This document shows positions 1 through 5,519 of a DNA stretch of 14,525 bases, piece by piece. The notes beneath the pieces are model-generated. The model did not search any database. It had not been told where the DNA came from and saw only the letters and a program-made list of their open reading frames with translations. Every line of letters starts with the position of its first letter. Position 1 is the stretch's first letter. Source of the stretch: Longimonas sp046498435 (GTDB lineage: Bacteria > Bacteroidota > Rhodothermia > Rhodothermales > Salinibacteraceae). The position numbers were made by a program, and so were the translations under genes. The DNA lies in NCBI RefSeq assembly GCF_046498435.1, contig NZ_JAWOAR010000057.1, positions 1 to 14,525 of the forward strand, written 5' to 3'.

Positions 1-3
1 GTT

Positions 4-1194
4 ATGGCGAAGGAGGCATTTGAGCGGAAGAAGCCGCACGTAAACATTGGGACGATCGGGCACGTCGATCACGGGAAGACGACGCTGACGGCAGCGATCA
101 CGAAGGTGCTGGCCGAGCAGGTGGGCGGCGCAGCCGAGCGGACGTTCGACTCGATCGACAACGCGCCGGAAGAGCGCGAGCGCGGGATTACGATTGCGAC
201 GAGCCACGTTGAGTACGAGACGGAGGCGCGCCACTACGCCCATGTGGACTGCCCCGGCCACGCTGACTACGTGAAGAACATGGTGACCGGCGCGGCGCAG
301 ATGGACGGCGCCATTTTGGTGGTGGCCGCTACCGACGGCCCAATGCCGCAGACGCGCGAGCACATTCTGCTGGCGCGGCAGGTGGGCGTGCCGTTTTTGG
401 TTGTGTTCATGAACAAGGTGGACCTCGTTGACGACGAGGAGCTGCTGGAGTTGGTGGACATGGAGGTGCGCGACCTGCTGGAGAGCTATGAGTTTCCGGG
501 GGACGAAATCCCGGTGATCCGCGGCTCGGCGCTGAAGGCGCTGGAGTCGGATGCGGACGCGGAAGCGAAGATCATGGAGCTGATGGATGCGGTCGACGAG
601 TACATACCGACGCCGGAGCGCGACATTGACAAGCCGTTTTTGATGCCGGTCGAGGATATTTTCTCGATCACGGGCCGAGGCACAGTGGTGACAGGCCGGA
701 TTGAGCGCGGTCGGATTGAGACGGGCGACGATGTGGACATTGTCGGGATTGAGGAGGAGAAGCTGACCTCGACGATCACCGGAATTGAGATGTTCAACAA
801 GACGCTCGACTCGGGAGAAGCCGGAGACAACGCGGGGCTGCTGTTGCGAGGGACCAAGAAGGAAGAGGTCTCGCGCGGGATGGTGGTGGCCGAGCCGGGA
901 TCGGTGACGCCGCACAAGGAGTTTGAGTGCGAGGTGTACGTGCTGTCGAAAGACGAGGGCGGGCGCCACACGCCGTTCTTCCCGGGATACCGCCCGCAGT
1001 TTTACTTCCGTACGACGGACGTGACGGGAGACATTGAGTTGGAGGAAGGCGTTGAGATGGTGATGCCGGGCGACAACGCGACGTTTACGGTGGAGTTGAT
1101 CCAGCCGGTTGCGTTGGAGGAAGGCCTGCGCTTTGCGATCCGCGAAGGCGGACACACCGTCGGCGCTGGCGTCGTCACCGATATCCTCGACTAA
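4..1194 (+). CDS. tuf: Elongation factor Tu (EF-Tu)
   Basis: This is the translational GTPase that carries aminoacyl-tRNA to the ribosomal A site. The product is 396 aa, normal for the family and complete from Met to TAA. The GTPase domain shows GHVDHGKT (residues 19-26, P-loop), the effector RGIT (60-63), DCPGH (82-86), NKVD (137-140) and SAL (175-177). β-barrel domains 2 and 3 follow, ending in the usual AIREGG…VGAGVV tail. Only three bases precede the ATG, so its promoter is outside the window. Codon use is unlike the downstream genes: 38 GAG against 8 GAA for Glu, and a strong preference for ACG, GTG and GGG. The last 20 or so codons look more like the neighbours. His384 replaces the usual Arg (E. 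coli R381). The tRNA-Trp–secE–nusG neighbours match the classical tufB context, but whether a second tuf exists cannot be seen here. Confidence 0.98.
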   Translation: MAKEAFERKKPHVNIGTIGHVDHGKTTLTAAITKVLAEQVGGAAERTFDSIDNAPEERERGITIATSHVEYETEARHYAHVDCPGHADYVKNMVTGAAQMDGAILVVAATDGPMPQTREHILLARQVGVPFLVVFMNKVDLVDDEELLELVDMEVRDLLESYEFPGDEIPVIRGSALKALESDADAEAKIMELMDAVDEYIPTPERDIDKPFLMPVEDIFSITGRGTVVTGRIERGRIETGDDVDIVGIEEEKLTSTITGIEMFNKTLDSGEAGDNAGLLLRGTKKEEVSRGMVVAEPGSVTPHKEFECEVYVLSKDEGGRHTPFFPGYRPQFYFRTTDVTGDIELEEGVEMVMPGDNATFTVELIQPVALEEGLRFAIREGGHTVGAGVVTDILD

Positions 1195-1220
1195 GAAGAC
1201 CTATTAAAAGTTACAGTGCG

Positions 1221-1242
1221 GGGCGCGTCGATTGGCGCGCCC
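1221..1242 (+). other. GC-rich hairpin between tuf and tRNA-Trp
   Basis: GGGCGCG (1221-1227) pairs perfectly with CGCGCCC (1236-1242) around an 8-base loop. No T-run follows, so it does not look like an intrinsic terminator. It sits 5 bases before the tRNA and could protect the tuf mRNA 3' end after the tRNA is cut out of a joint transcript. That role is inferred from position only. Confidence 0.5.
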
Positions 1243-1247
1243 GACAC

Positions 1248-1321
1248 ACGGGCGTAGCTCAATTTGGCAGAGCAGCGGTCTCCAAAACCGCCGGTTGCGG
1301 GTTCAAGTCCTGCCGCCCGTG
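1248..1321 (+). tRNA. trnW: tRNA-Trp (anticodon CCA)
   Basis: A full cloverleaf can be folded by eye. The acceptor stem ACGGGCG (1248-1254) pairs with CGCCCGT (1314-1320). The D-stem is GCTC (1257-1260) with GAGC (1270-1273). The anticodon stem GCGGT (1275-1279) pairs with ACCGC (1287-1291) around the loop CTCCAAA, giving anticodon CCA at 1282-1284. The T-stem is 1297-1301 with 1309-1313, around loop TTCAAGT. Discriminator base G1321 fits bacterial tRNA-Trp. The next bases are CA, so a full CCA tail is not encoded and must be added after transcription. Placement between tuf and secE is the classical arrangement in many bacteria. Confidence 0.97.
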
Positions 1322-1386
1322 CAAGCAATGCGTTTTACCTCACCAAGTGTGCTGCGACGCAGTACGCTTCCAAGACCCTGTATGCT

Positions 1387-1566
1387 ATGACGTGGCTCCG
1401 CAACTACATTCAAGAGGTCGTAGCCGAAATGAAGAAGGTGAGTTGGCCAAGTCGCGACGAACTCATCAGTAGCACGCTCATCACTCTTTTGGGGACCGTG
1501 CTGATCTCTGGGTTCATCTTTGTGGCTGATCAGATTGTGAGCACCATTATGGGTTTCCTCTACTAA
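1387..1566 (+). CDS. secE: Preprotein translocase subunit SecE
   Basis: SecE is the small essential subunit that clamps SecY in the inner-membrane protein-export channel. The product is 59 aa, the short single-span form found in most non-enterobacterial species. An amphipathic N-terminal helix carries the conserved EMKKVSWPSRDEL signature (about residues 14-26). One hydrophobic membrane segment follows (about 29-52). The frame is open upstream to 1264, but that start is inside the tRNA gene; the ATG at 1387 gives the family-typical N-terminus MTWLRNYIQEVV. No Shine-Dalgarno sequence is seen. A weak hairpin (1349-1365) lies in the short leader after the tRNA. nusG follows after 123 bases. Confidence 0.95.
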   Translation: MTWLRNYIQEVVAEMKKVSWPSRDELISSTLITLLGTVLISGFIFVADQIVSTIMGFLY

Positions 1567-1590
1567 GCTGACCGGTCATACGCTAATGCG

Positions 1591-1619
1591 AGGCGTAGAG
1601 CGCTAACACGCTCATGCCT
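1591..1619 (+). other. Hairpin in the secE–nusG gap
   Basis: Bases 1591-1596 and 1598-1602 pair with 1609-1613 and 1614-1619: 11 pairs including one G·T, a single bulged A at 1597, and a 6-base loop CTAACA. No T-run follows, so it is probably not a terminator. It lies 25 bases after the secE stop and 70 before the nusG start, and may be a processing or stability element. A perfect 10-base palindrome TGACCGGTCA (1569-1578) sits just upstream. Confidence 0.5.
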
Positions 1620-1689
1620 GTGTATCAGCATGCTATAGATGCGAATTGCCCCACCTTTTTGCTCTCGCCCATCACGATTACCCACTCCC

Positions 1690-2247
1690 ATGTCAAGCGG
1701 AAACGGCATCAAGAAATGGTTTGTGCTTCGGACATTCTCCGGGCATGAGAAGAAAGTGCGCCGTTTCCTGGAGAGTGAGTTAGAGCGTCTGGATATGGAA
1801 GATCTCGTTGATGAGATCCTTATCCCTACAGAGACGGTTTTTGAGATGCGTGGTGGGAAGAAGAAGACCAAAGAGAAAACCTTCTTCCCGGGTTACATCT
1901 TGCTCCATGCCACAATGAACGATCAGCTTCAGCACACCGTGTCGGGGCTGCCGTCGGTCATTGGGTTTCTTACATCGGGCACAGGAGATGACCCCACGCC
2001 GCTCCGGCCAGACGAAGTGCAGCGCATCTTGGGCCGCATGGACCGTGCCGATGCAATGGGCGAACAGCCTGAAATTCCGTTCAAGGTCGGCGATCCCGTC
2101 AAGGTGGTTGATGGCCCCTTCGATAGCTTCAATGGATTCGTTGAAGAGGTGTATCCAGAGAAAATGAAGGTGCGTGTTATGGTTTCCATCTTCGGACGTA
2201 AAACGCCAGTTGAACTTGATTACTTGCAGGTTGAGCACGAGGAGTAG
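1690..2247 (+). CDS. nusG: Transcription termination/antitermination factor NusG
   Basis: NusG binds RNA polymerase, suppresses pausing, and links polymerase to the leading ribosome or to Rho. The product is 185 aa. The NGN domain begins with KKWFVLRTFSGHEKKV (about residues 8-23) and runs to about 115. After a linker, the C-terminal KOW domain starts at FKVGDPVKVVDGPFDSFNGFVEEV (about 130-153). An in-frame ATG lies upstream at 1639, but the 17 extra residues it adds resemble no NusG N-terminus, and 1690 gives the normal length. No Shine-Dalgarno sequence is seen. A terminator follows, so nusG closes the tuf–secE–nusG side of the locus. In E. coli secE–nusG is likewise separate from the rplKAJL–rpoBC unit. 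Confidence 0.97.
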   Translation: MSSGNGIKKWFVLRTFSGHEKKVRRFLESELERLDMEDLVDEILIPTETVFEMRGGKKKTKEKTFFPGYILLHATMNDQLQHTVSGLPSVIGFLTSGTGDDPTPLRPDEVQRILGRMDRADAMGEQPEIPFKVGDPVKVVDGPFDSFNGFVEEVYPEKMKVRVMVSIFGRKTPVELDYLQVEHEE

Positions 2248-2269
2248 CTTGCCCCTGCATCTTTCTGAT

Positions 2270-2298
2270 GGCAGTCTCCAATACACATAGAGGCTGCC
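2270..2298 (+). other. First of two tandem hairpins after nusG
   Basis: GGCAGTCTC (2270-2278) pairs with GAGGCTGCC (2290-2298), nine pairs including one T·G, around an 11-base loop. Only two T residues follow. It precedes the stronger terminator by 14 bases and may act with it, or protect the nusG 3' end. Confidence 0.5.
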
Positions 2299-2312
2299 TT
2301 GCGGATGACACG

Positions 2313-2348
2313 AAGGCCCCCACTGAACACGGTGGACCGGGCCTTTTT
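2313..2348 (+). terminator. Intrinsic terminator between nusG and rplK
   Basis: AAGGCCC (2313-2319) pairs with GGGCCTT (2339-2345). Inside it CCAC (2320-2323) pairs with GTGG (2332-2335), leaving a three-base right-side bulge. A run of five T ends at 2348. This is a standard Rho-independent layout and marks the end of the secE–nusG transcript. It implies that rplK is served by its own promoter or by read-through. Confidence 0.8.
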
Positions 2349-2440
2349 CCATGCAAACCGCTTGGTTACACTGCTTAAGTATTACCCTCACAAACAAGAG
2401 CGTGGGAGCCCACTTGGGCGTTTGAACCGCGTACCAACCT
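2349..2440 (+). promoter_or_regulatory. Leader and presumed promoter region of rplK
   Basis: Because a terminator lies just upstream, a promoter for the rplK unit is expected here. I cannot point to a convincing −35/−10 pair: there is an AT-richer patch around 2366-2385, but no well-spaced boxes. Two mutually exclusive small hairpins share bases: GTGG/CCAC (2402-2405 with 2410-2413) and GCCC/GGGC (2408-2411 with 2416-2419). In many bacteria L1 represses translation by binding this leader; I do not see a clear copy of the known L1 target. Confidence 0.3.
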
Positions 2441-2450
2441 ATGGCAAAAC
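2432..2450 (+). repeat. 19-base start-site repeat, copy 1 (rplK)
   Basis: TACCAACCTATGGCAAAAC spans the rplK start codon and is identical at 2991-3009 across the rplA start. Nine of the bases are untranslated, so shared coding (Met-Ala-Lys) explains only half of the match. Confidence 0.85.
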
Positions 2451-2878
2451 AAGTAAATACCCAGATCAAGCTCCAAATTAAAGCCGGACAGGCGAATCCG
2501 GCCCCGCCCATTGGCCCAGCGCTGGGTCAGCACGGCGTGAACATCATGGAGTTCTGTAAAAAGTTCAACGCCGAAACGCAGGATCAGATGGGCCTGTTGC
2601 TGCCGGTGGTAATTACGGTATACGCAGATCGCTCCTTCGACTTCATCGTCAAGAGCCCGCCTGCTTCCGTGTTGCTGAAGCAAGTTGCAGGTATTGAAAG
2701 CGGTGCAGGCGACCCGCTCCGCCAGAAGGTGGCTACAGTGTCGTGGGATGACTGCCGCGACATTGCCGAGCGCAAGATGGAAGACCTGAATGCGCACACC
2801 ATTGAGCAGGGCGCTCACATGATTGCGGGAACAGCACGTTCCATGGGCATCAAAGTGAGTGATAAGCCCGAAGGATAG
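2441..2878 (+). CDS. rplK: 50S ribosomal protein L11
   Basis: L11 forms the base of the GTPase-associated stalk and binds 23S rRNA where EF-G and stringent factor act. The product is 145 aa, close to the usual 141-145. The N-terminal domain has the proline-rich element NPAPPIGPALGQHGVNIMEFC (about residues 20-40), the family hallmark and the region targeted by thiostrepton-type drugs. The C-terminal rRNA-binding domain ends in IAGTARSMGIKV. The C-terminal half has more Asp/Glu than usual, as expected for a halophile. The ATG at 2441 has no Shine-Dalgarno sequence; it lies inside a 19-base context repeated at rplA. rplA follows after 121 bases, not the few bases typical of the rplK–rplA pair. 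Confidence 0.98.
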   Translation: MAKQVNTQIKLQIKAGQANPAPPIGPALGQHGVNIMEFCKKFNAETQDQMGLLLPVVITVYADRSFDFIVKSPPASVLLKQVAGIESGAGDPLRQKVATVSWDDCRDIAERKMEDLNAHTIEQGAHMIAGTARSMGIKVSDKPEG

Positions 2879-2894
2879 CACGCCCCGAAAGAAT

Positions 2895-2922
2895 GTGCTG
2901 CGGAATTAAATACGCAGCGCAC
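2895..2922 (+). other. Hairpin in the rplK–rplA gap
   Basis: GTGCTGCG (2895-2902) pairs with 2913-2922 as two 4-bp blocks separated by a two-base bulge on the right side, around an AT-rich 10-base loop. Only a short CTTTCC follows, so it could be a weak attenuator or an mRNA-processing hairpin. A second small hairpin, GCGGT/ACCGC with a three-base loop (2972-2984), lies just before the rplA start. Confidence 0.4.
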
Positions 2923-2990
2923 CTTTCCGATACTGATTTCTATGAACCGCGCGGGAGTCTGCTATGAGCAGGCGGTTGTACCGCACAACC

Positions 2991-3009
2991 TACCAACCTA
3001 TGGCAAAAC
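2991..3009 (+). repeat. 19-base start-site repeat, copy 2 (rplA)
   Basis: Exact copy of the element at 2432-2450, again centred on the start codon. The shorter core ACCTATGGCA recurs at the rplL start (4503-4512), and CCTATG at the rpoB start. Confidence 0.85.
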
Positions 3010-3710
3010 GAGGAAAACGATACATCGACGCGGAAGCCCTCATTGAAGAGGCGTCCGGCCCCTCCACGCTTGAAGATGCAGCTGCTCTTGCCAAAAAGAC
3101 GGCTACAGCCAGCTTCGACGAATCTATTGACCTGGACGTACGTCTGGGTGTTGATCCACGCCATGCCGACCAGATGGTGCGCGGCGCGGTTGTGCTCCCG
3201 CACGGCACTGGTAAGGAAACCGTTGTGCTTGTGCTTGCCAACGAGAGCAAGCAGGCCGAAGCGGAAGAGGCGGGAGCCGACTACGTGGGACTTGAGAAAT
3301 ACGTAGAGCGTATTCAGAATGACAACTGGCTCGACTTCGACGTGGTCATTGCGACCCCCGACGTCATGGCACAAGTTGGACGCCTGGGGCGCATTTTGGG
3401 CCCTCGTGGCTTGATGCCGAATCCGAAGAGCGGAACCGTTACGATGGATGTAGCGGAAACCGTGCAAGAAGTGAAGTCGGGCAAGATCGAGTTTCGGGTC
3501 GACAAGCATGGCAATCTGCACACGGCGGTTGGGAAAGCCTCCTTTTCGGCTGAAGAACTCGCCGACAATGCCCGAGCCTTCTTGAAGGAAGTTGTGCGTC
3601 TGCGCCCCGTCTCGGCGAAAGGGCTGTACCTGCGCTCGATCACCCTCTCGGCTACGATGGGCCCGCCTGTTCCGGTGGAACGCAGCATGGTGCTCACCGA
3701 AACACGCTAA
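3000..3710 (+). CDS. rplA: 50S ribosomal protein L1
   Basis: L1 forms the mobile stalk that helps eject deacylated tRNA from the E site, and in many bacteria it represses its own mRNA. The product is 236 aa, a normal length. It begins MAKRGKRY, a common L1 N-terminus, and contains the signature GRILGPRGLMPNPKSGTV in the centre. The C-terminal half is of the usual domain I type (KGLYLRSITLSATMGPP…). The frame is open to an earlier ATG at 2964, but those 12 residues are not L1-like, and the 3000 start shares its exact 19-base context with rplK. That shared context makes joint translational control with rplK plausible, though I infer this rather than see it. rplJ begins 51 bases later. Confidence 0.97.
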   Translation: MAKRGKRYIDAEALIEEASGPSTLEDAAALAKKTATASFDESIDLDVRLGVDPRHADQMVRGAVVLPHGTGKETVVLVLANESKQAEAEEAGADYVGLEKYVERIQNDNWLDFDVVIATPDVMAQVGRLGRILGPRGLMPNPKSGTVTMDVAETVQEVKSGKIEFRVDKHGNLHTAVGKASFSAEELADNARAFLKEVVRLRPVSAKGLYLRSITLSATMGPPVPVERSMVLTETR

Positions 3711-3761
3711 CTGCTGCCTGCGCGCCCTTCCTGTTTCCCTCCTTTTGGACCCTTTGCTGAT

Positions 3762-4301
3762 ATGCCTCTAACGCGAGCCAAAAAGGCTGAGATCATTGAC
3801 GGTCTCAGCGAACAGTTTGAATCCTCCTCGATCATCTACCTGACAAACTTTTCGGGCTTAACGGTGGCCGAGACCAACGAGCTTCGCGCTCGTTTCCGGG
3901 ATGCTGATGTTGAGTACACGGTGTGTAAAAACACGCTGGCCCAACTGGCGATTGACCGCATCGATAATACCGACATTGAGGTGCTTTCGGAGCACTTTAG
4001 TGGCCCCACCGCTGTTGCGTTTAGCGACGACCCGGCCAAGCCCGCTCGCGTCATTCAGGACTTTCTGAAAGACAACGAGAGCGAGCGTCCTGAACTGAAA
4101 GTCGCCTACATTGAAGGCGACCTGTACGACGGCCCCGATGCGCTCGATGCCCTTGCCAAGCTGAAATCGCGCGAGGAGCTTATCGGAGACATCGTGGGGC
4201 TGCTCTTGGCGCCCGCACAGAATATTTCCGGTGCTCTTACCGGTCCTGCCAGTACGCTGGCTGGAGCCATTCAGAGCATTGCCGATGGCGACGACGAATA
4301 A
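3762..4301 (+). CDS. rplJ: 50S ribosomal protein L10
   Basis: L10 anchors the L7/L12 dimers to the ribosomal stalk. The product is 179 aa. It has a typical N-terminal rRNA-binding domain (MPLTRAKKAEIIDGLSEQF…, with VCKNTLAQLA around residues 52-61) and a C-terminal helix that docks L12 dimers (about 130-175). The final region is Ala/Gly/Leu-rich and ends in an acidic tail. The 51-base gap before it is pyrimidine-rich and shows no obvious L10-leader fold, so the autoregulation known from E. coli and Bacillus is not evident at this position. No Shine-Dalgarno sequence is seen. It is separated from rplL by 205 bases. Confidence 0.97.
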   Translation: MPLTRAKKAEIIDGLSEQFESSSIIYLTNFSGLTVAETNELRARFRDADVEYTVCKNTLAQLAIDRIDNTDIEVLSEHFSGPTAVAFSDDPAKPARVIQDFLKDNESERPELKVAYIEGDLYDGPDALDALAKLKSREELIGDIVGLLLAPAQNISGALTGPASTLAGAIQSIADGDDE

Positions 4302-4321
4302 CGTGTGCGTCGCATAACATT

Positions 4322-4340
4322 CAGGCTCATAGCGAGCCTG
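4322..4340 (+). other. Perfect 7-bp hairpin after rplJ
   Basis: CAGGCTC (4322-4328) pairs with GAGCCTG (4334-4340) around the loop ATAGC, starting 20 bases after the rplJ stop. No T-run follows directly (a TTTTT appears 15 bases on), so it is not a classical terminator. It could be an attenuator, a stability hairpin, or the landmark of an internal promoter region that boosts rplL. The rest of this 205-base gap has a TAATAT box (4440-4445) without a matching −35. Confidence 0.5.
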
Positions 4341-4506
4341 TCAACGCGCGAGACGTTTTTGGGAGCCAGGAGTCGTATGCGTTCATGCAAAAAGCTTCGC
4401 CTCCCCCGAGCGTCATCCGCCCTTTTTCGTACTCTCCCTTAATATGCAGCGCAGTGCCCTCCTGACCGGGTGCACAGACCGCTTGCAGGAACCTAAATAC
4501 TGACCT

Positions 4507-4887
4507 ATGGCAGACATCAAAGAAATTGCAGAGCAACTCGTTGGACTTACTATTCAAGAAGCCAGCGAGCTTGCAAACTACCTCGAAGAAGAATACGACA
4601 TCAAGCCGGCTTCGGCAGGTGTAGCTGTAGCGGCCCCGGGTGCAGCGGGCGGCGATGGCGATGGCGCCGAAGAGAAGACCGAGTTTGACGTGGTGCTGAC
4701 GGGCGTAAGCGGTAACAAGATTGCCGTGATTAAGGAAGTCCGTTCCATCACTGGTCTTGGACTCAAAGAGGCGAAGGCAGTCGTCGATGAAGCGCCCAGC
4801 CCCGTCAAGGAAGCGGTGTCGCGCGAGGACGCCGACGAACTCAAAGCGCAACTCGAAGAAGCCGGCGGCGAGGTCGAACTTAAGTAG
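4507..4887 (+). CDS. rplL: 50S ribosomal protein L7/L12
   Basis: This is the multi-copy stalk protein that recruits translational GTPases and stimulates their activity. The product is 126 aa. It has an N-terminal dimerisation and L10-binding domain (about 1-35), then an Ala/Gly/Pro hinge (SAGVAVAAPGAAGGDGDG, about 36-54). The globular C-terminal domain has the conserved KTEFDVVL…KIAVIKEVR…GLGLKEAK segment that contacts EF-Tu and EF-G. The hinge contains several Asp, in line with an acidic proteome. Glu codons are mostly GAA (13 GAA, 7 GAG), the opposite of tuf. The 205-base leader could hold an extra promoter, which would fit the need for several L12 copies per ribosome, but none is clear. 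Confidence 0.98.
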   Translation: MADIKEIAEQLVGLTIQEASELANYLEEEYDIKPASAGVAVAAPGAAGGDGDGAEEKTEFDVVLTGVSGNKIAVIKEVRSITGLGLKEAKAVVDEAPSPVKEAVSREDADELKAQLEEAGGEVELK

Positions 4888-4946
4888 CACACAGCAGCCT
4901 ATGGAGAGCCTGGTTTGTTCTCTGTAGAGTACGCTCAACGCGTGTC

Positions 4947-4980
4947 AAGGGCCGACCTCTCATCGTAGAGATCGGCCCTT
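4947..4980 (+). terminator. Strong hairpin after rplL, likely attenuator
   Basis: Two 14-base arms (4947-4960 and 4967-4980) pair with a single C·A mismatch (4956/4971) around a CATCGT loop. This is one of the longest stems in the window. The tract after it (TTGCTGTTG…) has only scattered T residues, so termination may be partial. In E. coli an attenuator at this very position lets only part of the ribosomal-protein transcripts continue into rpoBC. The same role here is inferred from position and structure. Confidence 0.65.
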
Positions 4981-4986
4981 GCTGTT

Positions 4987-5014
4987 GCGTGATGCTTCGT
5001 GCGCGATGCTTCGG
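4987..5014 (+). repeat. Imperfect 14-bp tandem duplication
   Basis: GCGTGATGCTTCGT is followed directly by GCGCGATGCTTCGG, identical at 12 of 14 positions. It lies 6 bases after the attenuator-like hairpin. It may be a binding site for a dimeric regulator or just a small duplication. Confidence 0.5.
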
Positions 5015-5502
5015 TATGTATTTCTCCGGTGCTTAGGCACGAGGCTTTCCATAATCATAGCGATACAGCCATCGATACATATGAAGACATCCTCTGCGAC
5101 CCCTTACATTCGTCCTTTGGACAGAACGGTACAGAGAGGCTATGCCAGTAGAATGGGGCGTTTTGGCAAAATGCCGATGTGCTGAAACAACTGCATAGGG
5201 TGACTGTATTCACCTTTGCTGTGATTCGCGAACCCTCGCCCACATAGCGACGCTCAGCACGTCGTTCGGTAGGGCCTCCTGCGAACGAACGCCCCCTGGT
5301 ATTGAAGCATCTGTCGCTATTACCACCGTGCTCCCATCCGCCCTAACCGCCTTCCCTGTGCGGATGAGAGCATTCTCATTTCTGCTGCACCATCAACGCG
5401 TGCGTCATTCCTCATCGTTAGGATCGACTACGGCTTGTGCCCGCATCTTCCGTTGCGCCTGACACACAGGAACGCACGCTTGCGCGTATTTCCCAACTGT
5501 TT

Positions 5503-5508
5503 AAGGAG
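5503..5508 (+). promoter_or_regulatory. Shine-Dalgarno site of rpoB
   Basis: AAGGAG lies 11 bases before the rpoB ATG at 5520. None of the other starts visible here (secE, nusG, rplK, rplA, rplJ, rplL, rpoC) has a comparable motif, so this one is notable and supports the chosen start. Confidence 0.6.
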
Positions 5509-5519
5509 TTATTCCGCCT

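Larger units (their letters stand above)
4981..5519 (+). promoter_or_regulatory. 539-base non-coding leader upstream of rpoB
   Basis: No credible gene lies here: the longest + strand frame (68 codons from 4979) starts in the hairpin arm and resembles no known protein. Visible structures are a GTGC/GCAC mini-hairpin (5029-5040), a repeated CGATACA (5061-5067 and 5073-5079), a CGTTCG/CGAACG hairpin (5263-5287), and ATGAGA/TCTCAT with a four-base loop (5364-5379). One possible promoter is CTGAAA (5182-5187), 17 bases, TGTATT (5205-5210), matching 4/6 at each box; it is weak. A long leader with hairpins and a possible own promoter would let RNA polymerase synthesis be set apart from ribosomal proteins. 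Confidence 0.4.

Noticed and set aside
1264..1386. Longer 100-codon version of SecE starting at a TTG
   Set aside because: The start lies inside the tRNA-Trp gene and the extra 41 residues are translated tRNA and spacer. The ATG at 1387 gives a normal short SecE.
1569..1578. 10-base palindrome TGACCGGTCA after secE as an operator
   Set aside because: Short perfect palindromes occur by chance and no promoter is visible around it.
2349..2440. Classical L1-binding leader and a clear promoter before rplK
   Set aside because: I could not match the 23S-like L1 target or find well-spaced promoter boxes; only a generic leader is reported.
3711..3761. L10-leader RNA before rplJ
   Set aside because: The gap is only 51 bases, pyrimidine-rich, and shows no kink-turn-like fold by eye.
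4979..5185. 68-codon frame in the rplL–rpoB gap
   Set aside because: It starts in the hairpin arm, has no ribosome-binding signal, and its composition is not protein-like.
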